A stretch of 44,005 nt of DNA. Source: Bacteroidota bacterium. GTDB lineage: Bacteria; Bacteroidota; Bacteroidia; JABEUT01. Position 1 is the stretch's first letter. Every line of letters starts with the position of its first letter. The notes beneath the pieces were generated by a model. The model made no database searches, was not told where the DNA came from, and saw only the letters and a list, made by a program, of their open reading frames with translations. The translations under genes were made by a program, and so were the position numbers. Where the stretch lies: positions 1-44,005 of the forward strand of contig JABDHI010000019.1 of assembly GCA_013285655.1 (NCBI GenBank), given 5' to 3'. This document shows, in pieces, positions 1 to 8,010 of this stretch.

Positions 1-393
1 CAGCTACTTGATGCATTGGTATATTCATCTACCTTCTATGGCGTAAATGCCACGGCCTCCCCTCAACCGGAAGTGCTTTTAAATGAGGGAGATATAGTAA
101 AATTGGGTTCTGAAGAGCTCAAGGTCATCTTTGCTCCGGGGCACTCATCGGGTAGTATCTGTTTTTACTCTGAAAAGCATAAAATACTCTGGGGTGGCGA
201 CGTGCTTTTTAGAGAAAGTATTGGTAGAACTGATTTGCCGGGAGGCGATTTTGATACACTTGCCCATCACATTCATACTAAGTTATTTACTCTGCCCGAT
301 GAAGTAACTGTTTATTCAGGTCACGGTTTGCCAACAACAATTGGCCACGAAAAGAAGAACAATCCTTTTGTAGGGGAGTTAGCGAAAAGGTAA
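1..393 (+). CDS. MBL-fold metallo-hydrolase, glyoxalase II-like (3' part only)
   Basis: The reading frame is open from the first base, so this is the C-terminal about 130 residues of a gene that starts outside the window. What remains is the second half of a metallo-beta-lactamase fold: GHSSGS, LWGGDVLF with the metal-bridging Asp, the GRTDLPGGD stretch and the terminal SGHGLPTTIGHE with a metal-ligand His. This pattern fits the small hydroxyacylglutathione-hydrolase-like (GloB/YcbL) proteins, which hydrolyse thioesters in the cytoplasm using two metal ions. The exact substrate cannot be read from the fragment. The gene ends at TAA and is followed 21 bases later by a terminator shared with the convergent peptidase gene. 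Confidence 0.85.
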   Translation, partial: QLLDALVYSSTFYGVNATASPQPEVLLNEGDIVKLGSEELKVIFAPGHSSGSICFYSEKHKILWGGDVLFRESIGRTDLPGGDFDTLAHHIHTKLFTLPDEVTVYSGHGLPTTIGHEKKNNPFVGELAKR

Positions 394-414
394 TGATCAA
401 AATACTATAAAAAG

Positions 415-438
415 AAAACTCCCCATTTGGGGAGTTTT
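415..438. terminator. Bidirectional intrinsic terminator
   Basis: AAAACTCCCC and GGGGAGTTTT form a 10-bp stem around a 4-base loop (ATTT). It is followed by TCTTTTT on the plus strand and by TCTTTTTA on the minus strand. It lies between two convergent genes and can end both transcripts. Confidence 0.85.
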
Positions 439-459
439 TCTTTTTAATAAATCAATTGT

Positions 460-3264
460 TTATTGCTTTTCAGGCATTAAAACAAACTTGGCATAATTGT
501 TCATATTAAAATACTGCTTAGCCAAACGTTTGAAATCATCACTGGTAAGTCCGTCCACATACTTGTCGAAATCTTGTATTTCTAAAATATTCTCGTGGTT
601 ATAATAGTTCTGCATAATGGTATTGAGCCAGAAGTTATTATCCTTCAAATCAATTTCATGTTGCCTTTTAAAAGTTTCCTTTATCTTTTGCATGTTCAAT
701 GCATTACAACCAAAGTTCTTAACTGAATCTATTTCTTTATAGGTTGCTGCTAAAAGTTCTTCAACTCTTTCCGGTGCACAACCGAAAAATATACCAAACT
801 TATATTGTTGTTTAGGATAATGACTTCCGCTACCACTTGCACCAACGCCATACACTCCGCTCATCTCTTCTCTTAATTGTTCACGCAGTTTTATGCTGAG
901 TAAAGATGACAACGCTTGCATTTCCATCCTGTTCTTACAGGTGTAGTCAAATGGGCCAGAGAAGATAAGTTCAACAGTAGCCTTAGGTTCTTTGCCACGG
1001 TAAACAGTTTTGCTAATTACGCCGGTTGGCGTAACAATACCAATATCTTTCCAGGTTGAATTGGTTTGCTTGGTAGGTAAGCTCGCAATATAAGTTTCAA
1101 CCATCATTTTTAATTCCGCAGGCTTAAAGTTTCCTACAAAGAAGAACGTAAAGCCTCCTGCATCTGAGAATCTTTCTTTATAAATATCAAATGCGCGGTT
1201 CAGGTCTATCTCATTTAAGGTTGCTGTAGTGGTTGGTCTGCGACGATAGTTATACGAGCTCATAGTAACGGTAACGGTATCGTTATACGCGCTTGAAGGG
1301 TCAGCACTCTTGTTTTCAATTAGCCCTTTGTTTTGCGTAATATATGACTGGAAAGCTGTATCATCTTTACGTGGTGCTGTAAAGTAAAGATTCAGCAATT
1401 GCATTTCGGTCTCCAGATCTTGTGGCGAACATCTTCCGCTAACACCTTCTGATAATTCGCTGATACTAGGTGTAACACCCACTATTTTACCGCTGAGCAT
1501 TTTTTCGAGAGCGGTAGAGTTAAATGAACCAATACCTGATTGGTCAATAATAGTTGCTGCGTTGCTTGCTGACATAAAATCTTTATCAGGATATAATGAT
1601 GACCCACCAAACCTGTATGAGTTGAACGCGATTTCATCGTTCTTAAAGTCGGTTGGTTTAATAACAACCTTTATGCCATTCGATAAGGTCCATTCAGTAA
1701 TACCAAGTTCTTTTATTTCTTTTTCGCTAACAACCTTGCCCGGTGTAGGTTTGATAGCCATTAACGGTTTATCAGATACCTTATCTACATAAGGCTTCAA
1801 TTCCTTCTTTTGTACTCCGTCGAAAATAGCACGAATGGCATCGTCAGAAGGAATTAAGGTGCTATCCTTGCTTGGTGCCTGAATAATGATAACTGCATTT
1901 TGACCATCGTTAGTTATCCATTCTTTGCTCACGGCATTCATATCGGCAAGTGTAATGGTGTTTAAGTACTTCTTGTCAAAATTGTATTCGAATGTTGAAC
2001 TTGCAACAGGTTCATCTTCTAAAAACGCCTGCACATATTCATTTACATAACGTTTTGAATCTGTCTTGTCTTTTTCTTTAACTACTTTTTCCGCATTACG
2101 CAATAATTTCTTTTCAGCCCTGTCAAGTTCAGTAGCGGTAAATCCAAAACGCTTTACACGTTCACACTCAGTAACTAATGCTTCAATACCGGTTTTCATG
2201 CCCGAATCCTTTACCGAAGCATAGCCGGTAAAAGCATCTTTAGCTCTTACTTCGCCACCTACGCCTGCGTATGCAAATAAGAAGGGTGCATTGGTTTGTT
2301 TTTGAATTTCCTGCAGCCTGCTGTTCAGCATAGCAGAAAACAATTCATTCTCCAGATCCCTTTTCATATCGGCAAGGGTGCGGGTATGTTCTTTGGCATG
2401 TTTATAAACCAACTCAATAATATTATACGGGTCTTCCTTATCGGTAGCTTTTGCAATTAATAATGATTTGCTATCAGGAACATCGTACATGGTACGTGGT
2501 TTTTCATTCTTCCTCGCAGGTATAGCTCCGAATTTTTCTTTTATCATTTTCTCAACCTTATCAACATCAAAATCTCCCACAGCTATAACAGCCATAAGGT
2601 CAGGCCTGTACCAGTCAGCGTAAAATTGTTTAAGGCTGCTGTGCTTGCTGTTTTCAAGTACATCTAACTTACCAATAGGTAATCTATCGGCATAGCGTGA
2701 GCCCTGGAACAATATTGGCCAATATTGATTTTGCATACGTTGTAAAGCACCTAGGCCCAAACGTCTTTCAGATATAACTACACCACGTTCTTTATCTATT
2801 TCTACCGAGTCGAAGCTCAGGTTATGAGACCAGTCTTCTAATATCTGTATTCCTTTATTAAATATTCTTTCAGAATCGGTAGGGACTTGCAACATATACA
2901 CAGTCTCATCAAAACTGGTATAGGCATTTAAATCGGCACCAAATTTTACGCCAGATAGCTCCAGAAAATTTACGATGTCATTATGCGCAAAATTCTTGGT
3001 CCCGTTAAAAGCCATATGCTCGTTAAAGTGAGCCAAGCCTTGTTGATCGTCGTTTTCTAAAACTGAACCTGCATTAACTGCAAGCCTCAATTCGGCGCGA
3101 TGTTCGGGCTTTACGTTTTTACGTATATAATACTTCATACCGTTAGGCAGGGTACCTGTCCTAAGTAATGAATCATTAGGGATAGGTTGGTTAAGGTCTT
3201 GTGCTGCGAGCGGTTGTATTAATAAACCAACAAGTGCTAAAAACAATGCGGATAGTTTTTTCAT
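460..3264 (-). CDS. Secreted M16 family zinc metallopeptidase (insulinase/pitrilysin type)
   Basis: A 934-residue, two-half M16 peptidase. Residues 1-22 form a signal peptide ending LAAQ, so it works in the periplasm or at the outer membrane. The inverted zinc motif HFNEH is at 79-83, with the distal ligand Glu expected at E159 (SVEIDKERG), 76 residues on, so the N-terminal half looks active. The C-terminal half (about 515-934) is the usual catalytically silent M16_C pair that closes over the substrate. Length is normal for full-length periplasmic M16 proteins of Bacteroidota, which are thought to degrade peptides. A -7 box (3290-3297) lies about 25 bases upstream of the ATG. It ends at the bidirectional terminator and is transcribed alone. 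Confidence 0.92.
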   Translation of the reverse strand: MKKLSALFLALVGLLIQPLAAQDLNQPIPNDSLLRTGTLPNGMKYYIRKNVKPEHRAELRLAVNAGSVLENDDQQGLAHFNEHMAFNGTKNFAHNDIVNFLELSGVKFGADLNAYTSFDETVYMLQVPTDSERIFNKGIQILEDWSHNLSFDSVEIDKERGVVISERRLGLGALQRMQNQYWPILFQGSRYADRLPIGKLDVLENSKHSSLKQFYADWYRPDLMAVIAVGDFDVDKVEKMIKEKFGAIPARKNEKPRTMYDVPDSKSLLIAKATDKEDPYNIIELVYKHAKEHTRTLADMKRDLENELFSAMLNSRLQEIQKQTNAPFLFAYAGVGGEVRAKDAFTGYASVKDSGMKTGIEALVTECERVKRFGFTATELDRAEKKLLRNAEKVVKEKDKTDSKRYVNEYVQAFLEDEPVASSTFEYNFDKKYLNTITLADMNAVSKEWITNDGQNAVIIIQAPSKDSTLIPSDDAIRAIFDGVQKKELKPYVDKVSDKPLMAIKPTPGKVVSEKEIKELGITEWTLSNGIKVVIKPTDFKNDEIAFNSYRFGGSSLYPDKDFMSASNAATIIDQSGIGSFNSTALEKMLSGKIVGVTPSISELSEGVSGRCSPQDLETEMQLLNLYFTAPRKDDTAFQSYITQNKGLIENKSADPSSAYNDTVTVTMSSYNYRRRPTTTATLNEIDLNRAFDIYKERFSDAGGFTFFFVGNFKPAELKMMVETYIASLPTKQTNSTWKDIGIVTPTGVISKTVYRGKEPKATVELIFSGPFDYTCKNRMEMQALSSLLSIKLREQLREEMSGVYGVGASGSGSHYPKQQYKFGIFFGCAPERVEELLAATYKEIDSVKNFGCNALNMQKIKETFKRQHEIDLKDNNFWLNTIMQNYYNHENILEIQDFDKYVDGLTSDDFKRLAKQYFNMNNYAKFVLMPEKQ

Positions 3265-3289
3265 AATGAAGTTGAAATAGATAGGGTGC

Positions 3290-3297
3290 CAAAACTA
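3290..3297 (-). promoter_or_regulatory. -7 box (TAGTTTTG) of the M16 peptidase gene
   Basis: Matches the Bacteroidota primary-sigma -7 consensus TAnnTTTG on the minus strand and would give a leader of about 20 nt before the ATG at 3264. No clear -33 element is visible. Confidence 0.5.
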
Positions 3298-3342
3298 TAT
3301 TTTATTTCTTTCACGATATAATGAATTATGATTTATTAACTA

Positions 3343-3377
3343 AAAAGCCCTTCACAGATTTCTCCGGAAGGGCTTTT
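3343..3377 (-). terminator. Intrinsic terminator of the GIN/barrel gene
   Basis: An 11-bp perfect stem (GAAGGGCTTTT complement with AAAAGCCCTTC) around a 13-base loop. On the minus strand it runs into TTTTTAGTTAATAA. It lies directly after the stop of the DUF2807 gene at 3401. Confidence 0.8.
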
Positions 3378-3400
3378 GGGTTGGTATTCCTTTGTTACTC

Positions 3401-4732
3401 CTAAAAACCGCCTATGTTAATCCCTAACACGTAAGGAGGTAATTCAGGAATACCAGTTGTTGAACCACTTGGCTGTTTAATTAGGCTGGCCATGCGGTAA
3501 TTAAAATATAATGAGAAACCCTCTTTCATTCCAAACCTGAATTGAAGGCCATAATCAGATGGAGCCGCAAAGGTTAAGTTTCTGTCAACTACTTTAGTAG
3601 AAGATGCGCCCGCGGCAGTTGGGTTGCTATAAGTATCCCAGGTTACATGGCGGCTGTGAAATATCCAATCGTAATAAAAACCACCATCTAAAAAGAACTT
3701 ACCGATAAAGAACCTGTCGAAGATTAAGCCTCCCAAATTATTGAACGCAACCTTCTCGGCATTGTGCAATACATTGTTAGGCATGGTTTTGGTAGAATCT
3801 TGTTGCAAAAAGAAATCGGTTGACTTATAATAGATATCTGCACCAATACCGTTCCACTTAAAGAATTTATATCCGCCGCCAAAACCAAAATTAAATTCGC
3901 GAGACTTGCCATATCGTATAAATGCGCCTTGGTGATCAGGACCAAGCACGTATCCATACCCTAAATAGCTATCAGAAAAACCGTGCTTGAAACTACTCGT
4001 TGTTGTTGTTGAGTCTTTGTCATCTTCTGTAACATGATTATCTCCCATTTCACTATTGCCCTTAATAACTGTACCTCCGTCATCTGTTTTTACAAGCGCA
4101 TCATCAGTAGCTGATACATTTTTTTCAGTCGGGCTTCCCTTATAGCTTATAACTCCGGCATCGGCAGCTTTAGCGGTTAACTTACTTTCGGCCCAGACCT
4201 TTACACGGGCCGCATCGTTCGCCAGTATAGTTGCTTTAGTGGCTTTTAACTCGGTCGCTTTTACGGTTGATGCGTCAAATGAAACAACATCGAGACTATC
4301 TGCTGTGCCTTCTAATTTAAGTGTGCTGGCATCTTTAGTAATGGCTTGTACAGAACCAGCCTTTATATTAAGGTTGATAGTACTTGCATCAGATTGCTTA
4401 ATACTAAGCGAAGGAGTATTTAATGTATTGTCTGATTTGATTGTTGAAGCATCCTTTGCGGTAATAGATCTGATATTCTTAGCCCATACATGGCAGGTAA
4501 CGTTACTTGTAGAGCCAATGTGCAATACACCATCCTCTATTTTAGTTAGTGTAAGATGCAAGTTGTCATCCGACTCAACAGAGATAGCATTACTATCGGC
4601 CTGGCTTATAGTTACCGATGAAGCTGCATTTACTTCGAGCCCGTTAAAATCTCCTAAGGCTCTTTTTCCGCTCTGCGCGTGTAGCAGTGCAGTAATGCTT
4701 AGCAGAGTTGTAATTGAAAGTAGTGTTTTCAT
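3401..4732 (-). CDS. GIN-domain (DUF2807) protein with C-terminal outer-membrane barrel
   Basis: A 443-residue secreted protein with a signal peptide (1-19). Residues about 28-210 are a GIN/DUF2807 head domain: short repeating beta strands rich in SDAST, DAST and NDAA turns, as expected of a right-handed beta-helix. After an acidic Ser/Thr-rich linker (about 225-250), residues about 255-443 alternate aromatic and small residues in long strands and end in NIGGF, as an outer-membrane beta-barrel would. The function of GIN domains is not established; they are proposed surface adhesin-like modules. An ECF-type promoter identical in layout to that of the nearby sigma gene sits 25 bases or more upstream, so this is probably a direct target of that sigma factor. 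It ends at its own terminator. Confidence 0.8.
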   Translation of the reverse strand: MKTLLSITTLLSITALLHAQSGKRALGDFNGLEVNAASSVTISQADSNAISVESDDNLHLTLTKIEDGVLHIGSTSNVTCHVWAKNIRSITAKDASTIKSDNTLNTPSLSIKQSDASTINLNIKAGSVQAITKDASTLKLEGTADSLDVVSFDASTVKATELKATKATILANDAARVKVWAESKLTAKAADAGVISYKGSPTEKNVSATDDALVKTDDGGTVIKGNSEMGDNHVTEDDKDSTTTTSSFKHGFSDSYLGYGYVLGPDHQGAFIRYGKSREFNFGFGGGYKFFKWNGIGADIYYKSTDFFLQQDSTKTMPNNVLHNAEKVAFNNLGGLIFDRFFIGKFFLDGGFYYDWIFHSRHVTWDTYSNPTAAGASSTKVVDRNLTFAAPSDYGLQFRFGMKEGFSLYFNYRMASLIKQPSGSTTGIPELPPYVLGINIGGF

Positions 4733-4764
4733 ATTTTAATTTTTATTGACTTTATTTGACGTAT

Positions 4765-4790
4765 GACGATGAGCCCTTGCGAATAGTTAC
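4765..4790 (-). promoter_or_regulatory. ECF sigma promoter of the GIN/barrel gene
   Basis: On the minus strand the site reads TGTAAC (-35), 17 bases, then CGTC (-10), followed by ATACGTCAAATA. The sigma gene carries the same layout at 6354-6379: same -35, same 17-base spacer, same -10 and nearly the same downstream tail. The -35 starts one base after the stop codon of the upstream gene. The predicted start of transcription is near 4757, leaving about 24 nt before the ATG. Confidence 0.75.
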
Positions 4791-4791
4791 A

Positions 4792-5820
4792 TTAGTACAA
4801 ACTATTTTTTCGGGCAACTGTATAGCGGTTATCGCCAACAGTTAATTGATAGGCAATTACTCTGCCGCTATCTTCTTTACTATAGTATTTATGGAACTCA
4901 ACACCGCCGTGTTTGAATATTTTACCAATACCTTTAATTGTGTTAGAAGCGAATGAGAAAACAGATTTGCTTTCTTTTTTATCGGGATTAATGAACTCTT
5001 TGTTATTTATAGTTGGCTGTTGTTGAACGAGTGTATTATTTGTGTTACTGTCTTTTGGTATGTTAGTTACAAATTGAGTTATGCGTGATAAAGTGTCGGG
5101 GTTTTGAACAGTTGATTTAATCACTTGTTTAATGTCTTCTCTGCGTTCTTGTTTATTTACTATTGCAACAGGAATTGGGCTATTTACAGCTACAGTTCTG
5201 TGATGTGATTTGTTAGAAATAAAATTTTTAGTTGATGCAATTGCAATCGTGTTGCTCTGTATTTTACTATTTACTGCTGTAGTATCAGTCGTTTTATTAA
5301 GTGATGCAATAGTTATATTGGGCTGTTTGGGTTTGTTAAGCATAAAATAACCTGCAATTAATATTGCTACCGATGCAGCGGCTGACCAATAGTAATAAAC
5401 AACAGGGCGGCGGATTTTTCTCTTTAAGGAGTCTTTGTCCTCAAAAATAATAGTTGTATCGGGTGTAAGCTTGGTTAGCTTATATATGTCTAAATGCTTT
5501 TGATATTCAGGGTGAAGTTTTAGAAAGCTTAGCAATTCATTGGTTAAACTTGTGTTCAAAGTACCTTCAATGTGCTGCACAGCAATCTCATCGAAGTTTG
5601 ATGCATTTACCGGAGATACTGATCTTTTAAGTGATTCTTTATTCTCGAATTTTATTTCTTCAACATCGTTTAAAGAAACAGCCTCAAAACTCTCAAATTC
5701 ATCTTGTAGCTCAGGATGGAATGCGAGAAAAGCCATAAGCTCACGGGTGGCCTCCGCATCCAGTCTTCCCTCGTGGTAATCGAGAAAATATGCTTCGTAA
5801 TTATATTGACTTATGCTCAT
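4792..5820 (-). CDS. Probable ECF anti-sigma factor with duplicated N-terminal domain
   Basis: A 342-residue single-pass membrane protein; no close family member is recognised by name. Residues about 8-66 and 76-134 are two copies of one module, each with a helix start, E-G-x-L, a FLxxHPE segment and an acidic tail ending SLKR. A transmembrane helix follows at about 141-160 (YYYWSAAASVAILIAGYFML). The rest is a Ser/Thr/Asn/Lys-rich region that would be periplasmic. The ATG overlaps the stop of the sigma gene (TAATG), so translation is coupled. Position, topology and coupling are those of ECF anti-sigma factors in Bacteroidota, where short N-terminal helical modules bind the sigma factor. The anti-sigma role is inferred from context, not from a conserved zinc-binding motif, which is absent. 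Confidence 0.7.
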   Translation of the reverse strand: MSISQYNYEAYFLDYHEGRLDAEATRELMAFLAFHPELQDEFESFEAVSLNDVEEIKFENKESLKRSVSPVNASNFDEIAVQHIEGTLNTSLTNELLSFLKLHPEYQKHLDIYKLTKLTPDTTIIFEDKDSLKRKIRRPVVYYYWSAAASVAILIAGYFMLNKPKQPNITIASLNKTTDTTAVNSKIQSNTIAIASTKNFISNKSHHRTVAVNSPIPVAIVNKQERREDIKQVIKSTVQNPDTLSRITQFVTNIPKDSNTNNTLVQQQPTINNKEFINPDKKESKSVFSFASNTIKGIGKIFKHGGVEFHKYYSKEDSGRVIAYQLTVGDNRYTVARKNSLY

Positions 5821-6305
5821 TATATTACTGCTTCAATTGAACCTATATAACTCTTCAAAAACTTTCGTGCCCTAAAAATATAAACCTTAACCTGCGATTC
5901 GTTCAAGCCTGTTATGTCTCCTATTTCGTTATAATCATATCCTTCATAATCTCGCAACATAATAACGGAGCGCTGTATTTCGGGTAACTTATTCAAGGCC
6001 TCATTTAATATTTCTTTCGCATCGCTGTATTGCCTGTTGTGGCTCACGGTAAATAAATGTGATTCTTCTAACCTGTCTTGTTTCTTATCTCTGCGCATCA
6101 AGTCGATCATGGTGCGGTATGCCACAGTAAACATATAGCTCTTGGCATTAGTACTCGCTACATCATCAACACGTACCCATAACTTCTCATAGGTATCCTG
6201 CACAATATCCTTAGCCTTATGGACATCCTTTATATTCTTCAGAATAAAACGATACAAGTTGTCCGCATGTAGATCGACACACCTGTTAAACTCGTCTGCA
6301 GTCAT
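5820..6305 (-). CDS. ECF-type RNA polymerase sigma-70 factor
   Basis: A 161-residue extracytoplasmic-function sigma factor. Region 2 spans about 10-76, with the core-binding stretch DIVQDTYEKLW and the -10-recognising helix SYMFTVAYRTMIDLMRR. Region 4 spans about 98-152, with LPEIQRSVIMLRDYEGYDYN and the helix-turn-helix NESQVKVYIFRARKFLK. It lacks regions 1 and 3, as ECF factors do. It shares one base with the downstream putative anti-sigma gene. An ECF-type promoter (TGTAAC-17-CGTC) lies about 50 bases upstream, so it very probably activates its own transcription. The inducing signal is unknown. Confidence 0.93.
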   Translation of the reverse strand: MTADEFNRCVDLHADNLYRFILKNIKDVHKAKDIVQDTYEKLWVRVDDVASTNAKSYMFTVAYRTMIDLMRRDKKQDRLEESHLFTVSHNRQYSDAKEILNEALNKLPEIQRSVIMLRDYEGYDYNEIGDITGLNESQVKVYIFRARKFLKSYIGSIEAVI

Positions 6306-6353
6306 TTAATACCTGTTAGTTTTTTGCAATGCTAAACTAGCTATTTGTCGTAA

Positions 6354-6379
6354 GACGAACGTACTACCCCAAAAGTTAC
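6354..6379 (-). promoter_or_regulatory. ECF sigma promoter of the sigma gene (autoregulation)
   Basis: On the minus strand the site reads TGTAAC (-35), a 17-base spacer, then CGTC (-10), followed by TTACGACAAATA. It matches the promoter of the GIN/barrel gene (15 of 18 bases identical over the -10 and tail; identical -35 and spacing). The predicted transcript start is near 6346, giving a leader of about 40 nt. Confidence 0.75.
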
Positions 6380-6422
6380 AGAGGATAACTAGTATTTGTT
6401 TAATATATTGAAATAGAACGAG

Positions 6423-7922
6423 TTATGATGCTTCTTTTTTGGAAAATAGGCTATTCTCGAACTGACTTTTTGCAACTAAATATTGCTTTTGCAAGTGGCC
6501 TAAAGTTTCCGGCGAAGGTTTGGTTAAAGCATTTGCCACTGCTTGCCATGCCTCCCATCCTTTTATAGCACCTGGCGCAGAATATTGCAAGGGTTTCATT
6601 AGTTCATGCTCATCGAACAAGCCAAAACGTTGTTGCATACCCCAAGCCCATTCCATATTATTAACCATCGACCAGAATAATATTCCTTTGACCGGAACAC
6701 CATCTTTTATAGCCTCAATTATATAGCGAACGGTCTCCATGCTTAAAAAAGGCCTTTGCTGGCCTTCACTTTCTGAGAAGCCAAATTCTGAAATAAAAAT
6801 CTCTTTACCCGGGTATAGGGTACGCATCTTTTTTAGGTTCTCTAAAATACCTTGAGGGTATATGTCGCTAAACTTAGGATGCTCGCCATACAGTTTGTTA
6901 TTACGGCTAAAATTAGGCACCGACATACGGAAATAATATTGCAGTGCCAAAAAGTCTGTTGTTTCTCCTTCACGTTCAAAGCGGCCGCTTATGCCTTTAT
7001 TAATAATAGAGTGGGCAACATCGCCAAGTATGCCGTCGAAATAAGGCCATGCGTGTGCAACCCCAACTTTTGGCCCGGGGTTACCCATCTTCCATAAATT
7101 CTCTTTAATAGCATGGTAAGTAATATCGTGGGCTTCAACCAACCTTCCAAGTACCTTCATTAATAGGCCCATCTTCCATTTTTTGTAGGGCGGAAAAACA
7201 CCCGCCAGGTAACCGGGCAGCAAAACGCTTTCGGGTTCGTTAACCGAAATAAAATATTGAACCAAGCCGCCTGCTATTACCTTATCTATAAATTTTTTAT
7301 CGAAACTTTCTTCTGTTAGTGCCCTTCGTATCTCTGTTTCATCTGCAAGGTACTCTACTACATTTTTAATGTAAAAACGATAATGGCGCAGTACAGTTGG
7401 ATGCTCCCAACCGCCCGCTTCTATAGCACCATCGCTCGACATTTTTAAAAGGAAGTAGGGCATGGGCCAGTGGTAAATAGTAAGCATAGGTTCCTGGCCA
7501 TGTGCTTTTATGTGGGCCAGTACCTTTACATATTCAGCCATCAGGGTTCTGTTGAAACTACCCTCTTTAGGGCATAGTCGGCCAAAATCGAGCGAAAAGC
7601 GGAACATATTCTGTCCTATCTCTAATGAACGCTTAACGTATAATTCTTTATGCGTAAAAAAATTGGGCAGATGTTCTTTGGTTTGCTGTACCTGTATCCC
7701 CGATTTTTTTCCTTCCAGGTTCTTAAGTAATTCAAATTCCCAATCGTTGGTAACAAGTGGTTTGCCATGCTCATCGTAGGTAAATGGGTCAGCCTGAAAA
7801 TCGGAAGTAGCAGTTCCAACGAACTCTATTTTCTTACGCTTTAAAAGCTCAAGTACCTCGGGAGAGGAAAAGTCAAATTTTTTGGATGTCGATTCCTGAA
7901 AGAAAGTCGGATTCCCTTCCAT
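6423..7922 (-). CDS. Glycoside hydrolase family 1 protein (beta-glucosidase-like)
   Basis: A cytoplasmic (no signal peptide) TIM-barrel glycosidase of about 499 residues. GH1 landmarks are visible in order: FRFSLDFGRL (strand 2), LTIYHWPMP (strand 3), SVNEP with the acid/base Glu at about residue 229, and IFISEFGFSE with the nucleophile Glu at about residue 379. The nucleophile motif is ISEFG rather than the usual I/VTENG, and HWPMP replaces HWDLP, so the family is clear but the substrate is not. The ATG at 7922 is preferred; a TTG two codons upstream (7928) is also in frame. A -7 box lies at 7953-7960. The gene stands alone between the ECF cluster and the amidase gene. Confidence 0.85.
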   Translation of the reverse strand: MEGNPTFFQESTSKKFDFSSPEVLELLKRKKIEFVGTATSDFQADPFTYDEHGKPLVTNDWEFELLKNLEGKKSGIQVQQTKEHLPNFFTHKELYVKRSLEIGQNMFRFSLDFGRLCPKEGSFNRTLMAEYVKVLAHIKAHGQEPMLTIYHWPMPYFLLKMSSDGAIEAGGWEHPTVLRHYRFYIKNVVEYLADETEIRRALTEESFDKKFIDKVIAGGLVQYFISVNEPESVLLPGYLAGVFPPYKKWKMGLLMKVLGRLVEAHDITYHAIKENLWKMGNPGPKVGVAHAWPYFDGILGDVAHSIINKGISGRFEREGETTDFLALQYYFRMSVPNFSRNNKLYGEHPKFSDIYPQGILENLKKMRTLYPGKEIFISEFGFSESEGQQRPFLSMETVRYIIEAIKDGVPVKGILFWSMVNNMEWAWGMQQRFGLFDEHELMKPLQYSAPGAIKGWEAWQAVANALTKPSPETLGHLQKQYLVAKSQFENSLFSKKEAS

Positions 7923-7952
7923 ACTCAATAGTTAAAGGCTTTTTACCCTAAA

Positions 7953-7960
7953 CAAAGATA
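7953..7960 (-). promoter_or_regulatory. -7 box (TATCTTTG) of the GH1 gene
   Basis: TAnnTTTG on the minus strand, 30 bases upstream of the ATG at 7922, giving a predicted leader of about 26 nt. Confidence 0.5.
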
Positions 7961-8010
7961 GCAAAATACCGCAATTATGCAATGTTAAGTTTTCAACTCA
8001 GTGGCCTGAA

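Noticed and set aside
4239..4739. A 166-residue plus-strand frame opposite the GIN-domain gene
   Set aside because: It is the antisense of the repetitive Asp-Ala-Ser-Thr coding region; it has no start signal or recognisable domain.
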